Positions 1 to 8,875 of a DNA stretch of 20,000 nt are shown piece after piece (position 1 is the first letter of the stretch; each line of letters begins with the position of its first letter). The notes beneath the pieces are model-generated. The model was not told the DNA's origin. It made no database searches and saw only the letters and a program-made list of their open reading frames with translations. This DNA comes from Tubiluchus corallicola. Lineage: Eukaryota > Priapulida > Priapulimorpha > Priapulimorphida > Tubiluchidae. Position numbers and translations under genes: made by a program. Where the stretch lies: contig JAQGDQ010000639.1 in assembly GCA_030141605.1 (NCBI GenBank), forward strand, positions 97,501 through 117,500, read 5' to 3'.

Positions 1-281
1 GTATTTTGTGCTGCCATCTAGCGCTTGATTTTATACTTACTGGCACGGTGAGTTTAGACAGCTGAATGTTTTCCTCAATGATAGTGGTCACGTGAGCAAC
101 AACCAACTGAATTCACAAACAAAAAGAAATTTAAAATTTCTGCACATGACTCAGGTTATTAAAGGAACTACAAGTTTGTTATGGTTCCCCTTCATTTATG
201 ACAGGTGGCAGCAGGTTATGCCTAGTGTGTCACTGAGAAGAGTTTAAAAATTGCGCGTAGCACTCGCGTGGCCATTTACTT

Positions 282-429
282 ATTGTCATAGTCACTGTCG
301 CTGTCATTGTCGATTATTGTTATCATCATTATTGTCTTTATGATCATCATCATCGTCATCGTTATCATCATCATCATCATCATCATTATCATCAATATTG
401 TCATTATGATCATCATCATAATCATCGTT

Positions 430-486
<57 letters not shown>

Positions 487-628
487 GTCATCATTATTAT
501 CATCAATATTATCATTATGATCATCATCACCATCGTCATTATCATCATCATCATCATTATAATTATCACCATCGTCATCATCATCATCATCATCATTATG
601 ATCATCATCATCATTATAATTATAATTA
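282..628. repeat. ATC/ATT trinucleotide array
   Basis: Imperfect trinucleotide array, mainly ATC on the plus strand with interspersed ATT, GTC and ATG variants. The purest run is near 430-485. A composite block of the type 'ATCATCAATATTRTCATTATGATCATC' recurs near 385-415 and 500-525, which suggests local segmental duplication as well as slippage. The open frames across it (poly-Ile/Val on plus, poly-Met on minus) are repeat translations. Confidence 0.95.
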
Positions 629-983
629 AACAGGACAGGATTTACGAATAGGCCTAGCAGACCATTGACGTAGGGTTCACGGTTACTTGGAGACCCACAG
701 AAGCTAATTTGTTATGCAGTGTGCCATCGTATAATCTTGCATCAAGTGTACGCCGGGGTATTTCATTACTTGAGCTATACAAAACCATAAGAGTCTATGT
801 ACAATAAATATAGGCCCACAGTGGTCTTCAAATGGTAGGCCATAGGGTACTGCTCAGGTGGGCCATTGAAGGCCCTTTGATGAGTTTGCCATAGGGGCTC
901 CAAGTATGTAGATCCTGCCCGGCAGTAACAGAAGCTTTAGTGGCTTTAAATATTCGTAAAAACTTGTACTAGAAACTATAAAA
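629..983. other. Unassigned stretch, no gene seen
   Basis: No supported coding exon or RNA. The only local structure is a short palindrome, GGGCC-ATTGAA-GGCCC, near 861-876. A 72-codon minus-strand frame (1072-854) runs partly into the dispersed repeat that follows and has no recognisable domain. Confidence 0.5.
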
Positions 984-1537
984 AGTATACATTTTAACAC
1001 AATTAATAGTGCAAAAGTGTTTCTGATAATTAAACAATAGTTTAAAAACTTAATTAATGGCGGGCGACCCAACTAGTGATGACATCACAAACTGACATAA
1101 TGTTCAACAGCAAAAATATTCCACGGGCATGTTGTACCTGTCTGTGAAAAGGACAATTGAAGTACAGTGCTACTGTAAGATATTCAGTGTGTTGTACTAA
1201 AAGTAGAAAAGTTTTAAAATGAAAATTCACATTTCAAATTTACCGCTGTGCTCATACATGAGCTGTCGAACGTGTGTAGTTCGTCACAAACTAACACATC
1301 TGAACTGGGAGGTACAGCGCCTGCTTTTTGTGCAATGTGTTTCCGAAATGCAGGCGCTAGTGCCTGTCTAACTAGCAGCGAAGAACTAGTGGCGCGAACG
1401 CAAATTTGTGTTTGAGTGGTAATAATTCTTTCACGTAAGTCATTTTTGAAAAAAAAATTATGTTTCTTTTGAATATTTAAAGAGTAAATTGTTTTGACCT
1501 ACAGTTCAAAATTGGTTGCGGTTTTGCTTTAACAATT
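984..1537 (+). repeat. Dispersed repeat family 1, copy A
   Basis: This segment aligns over almost its whole length, in the same orientation, with 16047-16609. The most conserved block is 27 identical bases at 1281-1307, matching 16336-16362. A second block, TAAGATATTCAGTGTGTTG, also matches exactly. There is no open frame of coding type. The ends are approximate because no terminal repeat or target duplication was recognised, so the element class is unknown. It carries TGACATCA at 1080-1087, where copy B has the full CRE octamer TGACGTCA. Confidence 0.8.
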
Positions 1538-1900
1538 TAGTGCTCTGCAAACGGGGCCGCTGCAATTTAAGAGTTAAAATTAAATCTGCTTGAATTACGA
1601 GCAAATCTCGAGCAAAACAACCAAAGTGGCTTCAGTACACGTTTTCTTTTAGAAGCCACTATACTCTCCAATTCAGCCATGGTTGCTCATCGTTCCAGGT
1701 TGAATTTATAAACAATCTTTCATCAGTAGATTATCAGCATGGCCTGTGTATGTTGCTTTAGGGAAATGCGGATAGAAGAAACACATTCGTGATACATGCA
1801 TTGAGCAGCTGCAAGCCATGTTTTACAGGGAAAGACTGTATGTGCCACACAATGTGGTTAATTGTTTCAAAATTTGTGCTTTCTTGGAGATCTCAATAGT
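1538..1900. other. Unassigned stretch, no gene seen
   Basis: No supported gene. It holds an 8-bp inverted repeat, GTGGCTTC (1626-1633) and GAAGCCAC (1652-1659). The inner part of the second arm follows a splice-acceptor-like TTTTCTTTTAG. About 100 bases after it stay open in one frame, but no donor, start codon or family similarity supports an exon. Confidence 0.4.
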
Positions 1901-2340
1901 GGAGTTGAGTTGAGTTTAGTAGTTTAGTTTCGTTTCGTTTCGTTTCGTTTCGTTTCGTTTCGTTTCCTTTCCTTTCGTTTCCTTTCGTTTCCTTTCGTTT
2001 CCTTTCCTTTCGTTTCGTTTCGTTTCGTTTCGTTTCGTTTCGTTTCGTTTCGTTTCTTTTCGTTTCGTTTCGTTTCGTTTCGTTTCGTTTCGTTTCGTTT
2101 CGTTTCGTTTCGTTTCGTTTCGTTTCGTTTCGTTTCGTTTCGTTTCGTTTCGTTTCGTTTCGTTTCGTTTCGTTTCGTTTCGTTTCGTTTCGTTTCGTTT
2201 CGTTTCGTTTCGTTTAGTTTAGTTTAGTTTAGTTTAGTTTAGTTTAGTTTAGTTTAGTTTAGTTTAGTTTAGTTTAGTTTAGTTTAGTTTAGTTTAGTTT
2301 AGTTTAGTTTAGTTTAGTTTAGTTTAGTTTAGTTTAGTTT
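1901..2340. repeat. Pentanucleotide array GTTTC then GTTTA
   Basis: The array begins with degenerate GAGTT and TTTAG units. It continues as a long GTTTC array with a CCTTT-containing variant block (about 1967-2010). At about 2215 it switches abruptly to about 25 nearly perfect AGTTT units. It ends directly against sequence that looks like the 3' end of a minus-strand retroelement (2341 onward), so on the minus strand it reads as an AAACT/AAACG tail. Confidence 0.95.
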
Positions 2341-2600
2341 GTTATTATCACGTTTGTTATTATTAGTACAATATAATGACATTAAGCACACAGTGACATC
2401 AAAATTATTACGTCATACTGTATTAAATTGTTATGTTTCATACACAATCGTTATCATAAAAGAATAATTGTACTGCAGTGGGCTAGAGAAGCAAAGGCTT
2501 GTATAAGCCCACTGTCATGTGAACCCGATAAAAAAAGAATGGATGAGTGAAGAAAAAAGAACTGGGAGAAGGGTTAGGTCACACAGGAAGGGTAGAAGGA
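2341..2600 (-). mobile_element. Possible LINE 3' UTR with hairpin
   Basis: Read on the minus strand, this stretch is non-coding and ends in the AAACT/AAACG pentanucleotide array, the layout of a retroelement 3' end with a simple-repeat tail. It contains a perfect 9-bp inverted repeat: CAGTGGGCT at 2476-2484 and AGCCCACTG at 2506-2514, with a 21-base loop. Stem-loops are common in LINE and SINE 3' ends because the reverse transcriptase recognises them. No coding part of an element was found, so the call rests on layout only. Confidence 0.3.
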
Positions 2601-2844
2601 TGTGTTAGTGGAAATGCTAAGAAGAAAGATAATAGATTGTGAATTAGTTTCTGATAATAACCAAGTTCTTACGAGTAATTAGGTTATATCCTAAATATCG
2701 CGCATGCGCACAGAGAGATTGCCAACCTGCAAATCGAGCAATACTTTCAGTGTCTCTCAGGGGCTGTTTTTGTCATACAAACATTATTTTTACCGTAAAG
2801 CTGCTGTTTTCTCTCGTACAGTGCGATACAACACACCATAGAAT

Positions 2845-2890
2845 TTGTATTGAACATGGCGCCCATTGTTTGCCATACTACAGATCATAG
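2845..2890 (-). repeat. Short dispersed repeat, inverted copy
   Basis: Read on the minus strand, these 46 bases match 14962-15008 on the plus strand with about five substitutions and one gap. The shared core is CTGTAGTATGGCAA. The two copies are in opposite orientation, as expected for an interspersed element. The extent is limited to what aligns by eye, and the element class is not known. Confidence 0.55.
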
Positions 2891-3105
2891 AGTTTGCATT
2901 AGAACAAGACGGTATTTTAAGCCAACTTATCAACCGAAGATAAGCAACTGCAAATCTGGTCAGTAACTGACAGAATAAGAGGCGTTTCCGGACAATACAC
3001 GTTCTGGACGATTTCGTATATGCCACAATGTATGTGTCTCGTTGAAATGATCGCTGTGCCTCTTGGATATTTTTAGTTACTTTACCAAGAGAGAAGACAT
3101 CTTAC

Positions 3106-3203
3106 TTTTGCAATTGCTTTATATCGTTCTTTGCAGTAGTCCTCGTCATCACAGGTTTTGTATTTGAAGCATCCACCGCTGTTTGTCTCCACCAATTTCC
3201 CTT
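3106..3203 (-). CDS. Arb2/FAM172-like protein, internal exon
   Basis: A 98-base minus-strand exon. The acceptor is ACATTCCAG (intron ends at 3204) and the donor is GTAAGA (starts at 3105). It contributes two bases, then 32 codons, so it starts in phase 1 and ends in phase 0. The peptide reads GKLVETNSGGCFKY, then KTCDDEDYCKERYKAIAK. Together with the exon at 4702-4837 it follows the start of the Arb2 domain of FAM172/ARB2 proteins: FP-x2-L-x-GF-x-Y-x-F, then G-x-L, then the RY-x-A element. Family members act in the nucleus in co-transcriptional or silencing roles, but this diverged copy may differ. It has three cysteines that the usual family pattern lacks. If the donor were not used, the frame would end at a TAA at 3082-3084 after eight more codons. 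The following exon was not found in the window. Confidence 0.6.
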
Positions 3204-3211
3204 CTGGAATG

Positions 3212-3660
3212 TTGAAAACTTTATGTCAGACTGCATAAAAGAAACATCTTGTAGAAAACATTATATCAGACTGCATAAAAGAAACATCTTGTAGAAAACA
3301 TTATATCAGTCTGCATAAAAGGAAGAACTTGTAGAAAACTTTATATCAGACTGCATAAAAGGAAGAACTTGTAGAAAACTTTATATCAGACTGCATAAAA
3401 GGAAGAACTTGTAGAAAACTTTATATCAGACTGCATAAAAGGAAGAACTTGTAGAAAACTTTATATCAGACTGCATAAAAGGAAGAACTTGTAGAAAACT
3501 TTATATCAGACTGCATAAAAGGAAGAACTTGTAGAAAACTTTATATCAGACTGCATAGAAGGATTGACTTTGTAGAAAACTTTATAGCTGACTGCAAAGA
3601 AGTATTGAATTTGTAGAAAACTTTATAGCTGACTGCAAAGAAGTATTGAATTTGTAGAGA
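3212..3660. repeat. 40-bp minisatellite, 11 copies
   Basis: Eleven tandem units can be counted from the motif CAGACTGCA or its variants, starting at 3227, 3267, 3307 and so on every 40 bases to 3547, then at about 3588 and 3629 with 41-base spacing. Units at 3347-3547 are almost identical, while both edges are diverged, the usual pattern of growth from the centre. The array lies inside the intron of the minus-strand Arb2-like gene. Its right-hand unit on that strand runs into the splice acceptor. Confidence 0.95.
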
Positions 3661-4195
3661 GCTTGAAGTATATTAGACTGAAACTATTGTAGCCTGTTGT
3701 AGACTGGTTCACTCTGGTGGTTGAAGCAAAGAATATGAAATTGTGTTGAACTGTGAAAGACTGAAGTTAGTGTAGACTGTTGTAGACTGGCTCACTCTGG
3801 TGGTTGAAACAAAGAATATGAAATTATGTTGAACTGTGAAAGACTGAAGTTAATGTAGACTGTTGTAGACTGGTTCACTCTGATGATTGAAGCAAAGAAT
3901 ATGAAATTGTGTTGAACTGTGAAAGACTGAAGTTAGTGTCGACTGTGGTAGACTGGCTCACTCTGGTGGTTGAAGCAAAGAATATGAAATTGTGTTGAAC
4001 TGTGAAAGACTGAAGTTAGTGTAGACTGTTGTTCTTGTAGGCTGGCTCGCTCTGGTGGTTGTAGCAAAGAAATTGAAATTGTGTTGAACTGTGAAAGACT
4101 GAAGTTAGTGTAGACTGTTGTTCTTGTAGGCTGGCTCGCTCTGGTGGTTGTAGCAAAGAAATTGAAATTGTGTTGAACTGCGAAAGACTCTATCA
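3661..4195. repeat. 83/89-bp minisatellite, about 6 copies
   Basis: The motif GAACTGTGAAAGACT (CGAAAG in the last copy) starts at 3748, 3831, 3914, 3997, 4086 and 4175. The unit is therefore 83 bases three times, then 89 bases twice; the longer units carry a 6-base insertion around GTTCTTGTAGGC. A diverged leading copy precedes 3748. It directly follows the 40-bp array within the same intron. The 87-codon minus-strand frame across it is a repeat translation. Confidence 0.92.
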
Positions 4196-4701
4196 CAGTA
4201 TTACACTATTATTTACAGGAAAGAAGACACGTGGTGACCATTCAACAGCAATGCTCAAGCAAGAAAAACCAGGCTGGCCTTGGCAGAACTACTCAAGTCA
4301 CATGCACCCACTGAGCTTACCTGATTGGCTAGTAAAACACTAGCAATCAACATTACCATATACGGGAAGCAGAGCAGGTACAGGTGACTGAGCAGCACTG
4401 ACCAAGGCCACAACCTGAATTACAATCGACTCAATTCAATAATAAATAACTTTAAATGTAGGTGACAGCACATGTTAACTTATTATTGTTGTACTTCATA
4501 TTAAGAATCGCAAATGAACTGTGAGGCATGGAATAACATTACATTAATTATATTCTGCAAATTCCTGCCTATATATTTTTTTTAAAAAAAAGTTGAGGTT
4601 TCAATTCTGAAGATTCTTTTTCTCATTCTATTAATGAATGATATTTATACAGCTATGCAAATGCATTCGTTAGTCAACGTCATGCTAATGCAGCTGCTTA
4701 C
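4196..4701 (-). other. Remainder of the Arb2-like gene intron
   Basis: Unique, AT-rich sequence between the minisatellites and the donor GTAAGC (starts at 4701 on the minus strand). No exon, RNA or transposon end was recognised. It is intronic if the two flanking exons are joined as proposed. Confidence 0.45.
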
Positions 4702-4837
4702 CAGAAGTGAATTTGTATCCGAATCCGTCGAGAGACGAAGGGAATCTATACAAGACAGCTGTATGAGTGTTCACCGTCACACTGTGGCTAGGTGGAATCG
4801 GACAAGCTGCCAAGGGTGGCGCTGTGTGCAAAATCAT
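4702..4837 (-). CDS. Arb2/FAM172-like protein, upstream exon
   Basis: Minus-strand exon ending at a GTAAGC donor (first intron base 4701) in phase 1, which matches the phase-1 start of the exon at 3203-3106; the shared codon becomes GAA. An in-frame ATG lies at 4837-4835 (MILHTAPPLAAC). Alternatively, the exon may begin at 4821 after the acceptor TTTTGCACACAG, in phase 1. The translated end, RFPSSLDGFGYKFTS, is the diagnostic part: FAM172/ARB2 proteins have FP-x2-L-x-GF-x-Y-x-F at the entrance of the Arb2 domain. GC content is visibly higher than in flanking DNA. The N-terminal third is Pro/Thr/Val-rich and not recognised. A LINE 3' tail lies only about 30 bases upstream. Whether this is the first coding exon or an internal one is undecided. 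Confidence 0.6.
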
Positions 4838-4865
4838 GAAATGTGAAAAAAAGTGTTTATCGTTA

Positions 4866-5377
4866 GATTTATTAGATTTATTTCCCAAGAAACATATACA
4901 TATACATTACATTACATGTGCATCAGGTTTTGTTAATACAAAAATATGATAAAATTCATGAATTCTGCGCTAGAGACCTAGGAAGCTAGCTTATGGTAGG
5001 CCACTAGAATTAGTTACGAAAAAAATTACAATATATACAGGTACAACATTACAATATATACAAATATAAATATAAATACGGGTGGGAAGTATTAAGAATT
5101 TTATTATACTATACAGTTTTGAAAATGAAAAATAACAAATCAAGATTGAGTCATCAGTTATATGTTTCAAGTAAGTTTAATTTATATATTTTTTAAATAT
5201 GGAAAATGAGTTGATATTTTTAATAGCTGGAGCAATTGAATTCCATATGTAAGGGCCATTGTGTTTAATAGAAAATTTTCTAACATTAGTGTTGCACTGT
5301 ATGTAGTGATAGTGCAGCCTATAACGTGTGCCGTAATTATGTATCTCAGCATTCAAACAATAATTAACAGTGTTTGA
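4866..5377 (-). mobile_element. LINE remnant, C-terminus and 3' UTR
   Basis: On the minus strand, 5377-5180 translates to the closing part of a LINE reverse-transcriptase ORF: IHNYGTRYRLHYHY, then VRKFSIKHNGPYIWNSIAP, then INSFSIFKKYIN and a stop (5179-5177). The YNTR-like motif, the 'GPYIWNSI' motif and the final FKK are a recognisable signature of CR1/Jockey-like element C-termini. About 300 bases of 3' UTR follow, ending in a 9-bp tail repeat (AAATCTAAT) at about 4866-4890. Upstream of 5377 the frame is broken by a stop beside a small duplication of TTAATTA. The element is heavily 5'-truncated. It is oriented like the adjacent Arb2-like gene. Confidence 0.75.
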
Positions 5378-5797
5378 TAATTAACAGTAATTATTTGACA
5401 AGAGTAGCTAAATTTGGGGTAAAATAGTTTTGCAGCCTCCAAACAGTGATTCGGTCAGTCTAACAAAATGTCAATAAAGAAATTATTCGGTCACTCAGTG
5501 AATCAGTCAGTTTGCCAAACGATCGCTTATCTAGACTGCTAATTAGTCTCTTTATCATACTATCAACCACTAATTAGGCAAGTCGTTAATGAGCTGCCCG
5601 TGCGTGAATGATAGTAGTATAGTTGGAAAGTGGGCATTACAAAGGGAAGTTCTTTTGAAAAATGCGTGCGCACCCACACCTACACGCACGCTCGCACACA
5701 GAAATGCGTAGCGCATAAATTGTGCTAGACGTTTTGCTAAATTGTCAAAATCATTGTTATGTCTGTTATGCGTTGTCAAACTTGACAGAGCTAAACA
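5378..5797. other. Unassigned stretch, no gene seen
   Basis: No supported gene. It contains degenerate local repetition of GTCAGT/CAGTCAGT around 5450-5515 and CpG-containing CACACG/CACGC motifs near 5668-5700. The 155-codon minus-strand frame that covers part of it (6037-5570) passes straight through the hexanucleotide array and lacks any domain. Confidence 0.4.
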
Positions 5798-5799
5798 AA

Positions 5800-5917
5800 C
5801 AATCTTAATCTTAAAATTAATCCTAATGCTAATCTCAATCTTAATCTTAAACTTAATCTTAGTGTTAATCTCAGTGTTAATCTTAAACTTAATCTCAATC
5901 TTAATTTTAATCTTAAC
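5800..5917. repeat. AATCTT hexanucleotide array
   Basis: Degenerate tandem hexamers of the type AATCTT/AATCTC/AACTTA, roughly 20 units. On the minus strand they read as alternating Lys-Ile codons, which explains the KIKIEIKFK-like open frame. It sits about 160 bases upstream of a plus-strand LINE remnant. Confidence 0.85.
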
Positions 5918-6079
5918 GTAAAAGGGATGAAGTAAGTGGACAGCCAAACGATGTGATTTAACTAAAACTAGATCGCAATGTTTGAGAGAATCATAATGTG
6001 AAATTATGGAAACAGTTATTAACTCTTTAAAGCGCAATAGATTTTGCTTTATAGGTATTGCTTTAGATACTGTAGATAT

Positions 6080-6481
6080 TGCTTTAAAGCAATTCTACTT
6101 TGGAATTCTCTACCATTACAGGTTAAACAGACCAGGTCCCTATCAGCATTTAAAACAAAATTAAAATCACTAATATTAACCGGATATGAAATACCATCAC
6201 ACCAGTACGACAACATACACACTAATTCAGAATTTATATATCCACGGCCATAATGATTAAATCATCATTTTTTCATTTTTTTGTACATAGTTGAAAATAT
6301 GTTTGATTTTATTCGTCGTTACTTTCCATTACTGCACAGTAGTTTAGATTGCACTGACGCATTTGCCTTTAGCAGTGTAAGTTTTTATTAACTAACACTG
6401 ATTGATCATCTCTGTAAAGTTTTTATCAGTGATTATCAATGTACTTTAATGGCAAATAAAGATTATTATATATATATATAG
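6080..6481 (+). mobile_element. LINE remnant, C-terminus and 3' end
   Basis: Coding sequence to 6253 ends with LLWNSLPLQVKQTRSLSAF then KTKLKSLIL, the usual end of a CR1/RTE-like LINE ORF2 (WNSLP-x2-V+, S-L-x2-FK-x2-L). About 200 bases of 3' UTR follow, with AATAAA at 6455-6460, and the element closes with a TA tail at about 6466-6481. The region before 6080 reads as a short reiteration of TATTGCTTTAGATA and no longer resembles the element. It belongs to a different subfamily from the remnant at 4866-5377, judging by the C-terminal residues. Confidence 0.7.
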
Positions 6482-6727
6482 GATTTCGTAATGCATTTTA
6501 TCCTGAACAATAAAAAATTAACTAATTACATTTATTAATGATATAATTTTTTGCAAATCGTGATAATGATACTTACTAGAGATGTGAAATTTGACAAACA
6601 CGATCAGTCTACTTACGTGCTCTTGGTGTCTGAAACGTAAAATAAAAATTCTATTAAAAGTAAAATTCGTTTCAATCCACTAATCTCCTGCAATTAAATC
6701 GCGTTAAAAATGATATTACTTTACAGC

Positions 6728-7086
6728 GATTTCATGCATATATCGTACTCACATTGAAAGAATTTTTTGTTTGTTTTTATTTTGAATCTCCCGCAATACT
6801 GTTCCGACCGCGCCATTACATGACGTCATGTACGCACAACGTAAATTAGGGAAGAAAAAGAAATATTTAACTTTGTCACAAAAGCTTTCCATGCAGAGTT
6901 CCGTTATTTAAAATTTCGCTTACCTGCTTGATACACTTGTGTAACTAGAAATAATAATTTAAAATGTTTGTGCCAATTGATAAAATGTCATTGACTTACC
7001 TCCAGGGTGCACCACTTACTAACCAAAAAACGTAGTTTTAATCTTATTGACAAGATGCAGTAATTAAAAATTTTACGTAGCTAGTT
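6728..7086 (+). repeat. Dispersed repeat family 2, copy C
   Basis: Aligns in the same orientation with 11163-11524, which is the core of the TTAA-flanked element at 11129-11682. Shared blocks include ATGACGTCAT (CRE octamer at 6821-6828), TTTAAAATGTTTGTGCCAAT and CCAGGGTGC. The terminal repeats seen at the other copy are not recognisable here, so this is either a decayed copy or a longer relative. On the minus strand it carries donor-like motifs (see findings). Confidence 0.75.
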
Positions 7087-7329
7087 CTATTTCTTGTTGA
7101 ATTCTTTGCTAACCTGTCAAGGTGCAGAATTCGTAAATGAACAGTGAGTCAAAAAACGATCCGCGCGCCACAATAGCGTTGAACTACAGTATTAATATAT
7201 TCTTTTTTTGGTCTTTTATAGATTTTTTATAGAAATAGGGACTATTAGTCCCTCAAATAAGTCTAAAGCCCGCTGGAAAGGCAACGGCAGGAAAGAGATG
7301 GAAAGAGAAGTTCCGGGAGAAGGAGAGAG

Positions 7330-7349
7330 AGGGGTAGACAAGGGAGAAA

Positions 7350-7387
<38 letters not shown>

Positions 7388-7660
7388 GGAGAGAAAGAGA
7401 GAGAGAGAGCGAGAGAGAAAAAGAGAGACAGAGAGAGAGAGAGAAGAAAAGAGAGAAAGAAAGAGATAGAATAAAAGAGAGAGGGAGAGAGGGAAAAAAG
7501 ATTAAAGAGAGGGAGAGAGTGAAAAAAGAGAGAGCGAGAAAGAAAAAGAGAGAGAGACAGAGAGAGAAACAAAAGAGAGAGTGAGAGAGAAAAAGAAAGA
7601 GAGAGAGAAAGAGAGACAGAGAGAAAGAGAGAGAGAGGGGAGAGAGGGAGAGGGAGAGAC

Positions 7661-7699
<39 letters not shown>

Positions 7700-7905
7700 A
7701 AAGAAAGAGAGAGAATAAAAGAGAAAGGGAGAGAGAGAGAGAAAAAAGGAGAGAGCGAGAGAGAAAGAGAGAGAGAGAGAGAAAGAGAGACAGAAAGAAA
7801 AAGAAGGAGAGAAAGAAAGAGAATAAAAGAGAGAGGGAGAGAGAAAAAGAGAAAGGGAGAGAAAACGACAAAAAGAGAGAGATAGGGAAATAAACAAAGA
7901 GAGAG
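7330..7905. repeat. GA-rich purine tract
   Basis: About 575 bases of almost pure purine on the plus strand: GA dinucleotides interrupted by AAAGA, GGGA and GACA variants. The three overlapping open frames on the minus strand (Ser/Leu/Phe-rich) and one on the plus strand (Arg/Glu-rich) are translations of the tract. Long mirror-symmetric purine runs of this kind can form triplex DNA in principle. Confidence 0.95.
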
Positions 7906-8617
7906 ATACATTTCCAGAGAAGTAGAATTCATATAATTTACTAGTGACAGACGCCATCAGTGTTTTTCTTGAATTGAGCAAGATTGTGGCATTAGTGAAA
8001 ACGAACTTTGTAACAGTGAATTCAACAGCCCGTCAGAAAAAACAGTTAAACAGTACACGTAAGCAAGTTTAACAAATTCCAGTATGGTCTTGGTAACATC
8101 GTTGGGCTGTTTCTTACCATCTACTCAAAATCAATTTCATTCATTTCAATTTTATTTAAATTTAAATTTCATTTCAATATCAGTTTCATTTTTCTATTTT
8201 GGTTTGTTTTTTGGCACACACGTCATCGGATTGTATGCCAATGTGTGGCGATGACTACAAAGCAGCACTGGCGATTATCTGCATGTATGTCTGTCATTTC
8301 ACATAAATTGTGTTTGTTAACCTAACTGCAGGATATGAAAGACCCGATGCCAAGTAATTGTTGAATTTCAATGTGTGTCCTGAAATCATTAATCAAGGAG
8401 CGTCTAGCCCGGGGTGCTACTTGACAGGCACTTGTCAGACTGAGGGGTACAATGGAATGCAAGCTCAGATCTATATATAATTCTAACGAGTCCAACCATC
8501 CCTTTAGGTAAAATGGCTGGAAAGTTGAAAAGAAACAGCAGTTCTTATGTTTTACTGAAGTTAGAAAAACGAATACTACAATTTATCGCTAAGTGTATTA
8601 TTGACCAAGCAATTTAC
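7906..8617. other. Unassigned stretch, no gene seen
   Basis: No supported gene over about 700 bases. It contains an A/T palindromic run (ATTTAAATTTAAAT, about 8154-8167), a small inverted repeat TGACA-GGCACT-TGTCA near 8423-8438, and an acceptor-like CTAACTGCAG near 8322-8331 with no credible exon after it. Short peptides start at ATGs but stop within a few codons. Confidence 0.45.
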
Positions 8618-8875
8618 CAGACAGACAAACACACAGGCAGCCAGACAGACAGACGGACAGACAGTCAGTAAGACAGACAGATAGACAGGCAGACAGAAAA
8701 GCACGTAGACAGACAGTCAGTCAGTCAATCAGTCAGACAGATAGACAGGCTGACAGACAAGCAAGTAGACACACAGACAGACAGACAGACAACCAGGCAG
8801 GCAGACAGATAGACGTAAGACAAATAGAAAGACAGACAAGCAGGCAGAGAGACAGACAGACAGACAGGCAGATGT
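8618..8875. repeat. Degenerate AGAC tetranucleotide array
   Basis: Tetranucleotide AGAC repeats with variants (AGGC, AGTC, AACC). They grade without a boundary into the 27/28-bp minisatellite to the right, whose unit itself contains AGACAGACAGA. This suggests the larger unit grew out of this array. Confidence 0.9.

Noticed and set aside
2790-3026. 78-codon minus-strand frame downstream of the Arb2-like exon
   Set aside because: No splice acceptor with matching phase, no family resemblance, and part of it is the short dispersed repeat at 2845-2890.
3212-4195. Regular repeats considered as a CRISPR-like array
   Set aside because: Units are contiguous with no unique spacers, and the DNA is eukaryotic; these are minisatellites.
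4634-4949. Plus-strand frames of 60-70 codons
   Set aside because: They are opposite-strand shadows of the Arb2-like exon, which has splice signals and a recognisable motif pattern.
5570-6037. 155-codon minus-strand frame
   Set aside because: Half of it is Lys/Ile from the hexanucleotide array; no domain or splice context.
7216-7981. Three long Ser/Leu/Phe-rich minus-strand frames and an Arg/Glu-rich plus-strand frame
   Set aside because: Pure translations of the GA/CT tract; a dinucleotide repeat without stops stays open in several frames.
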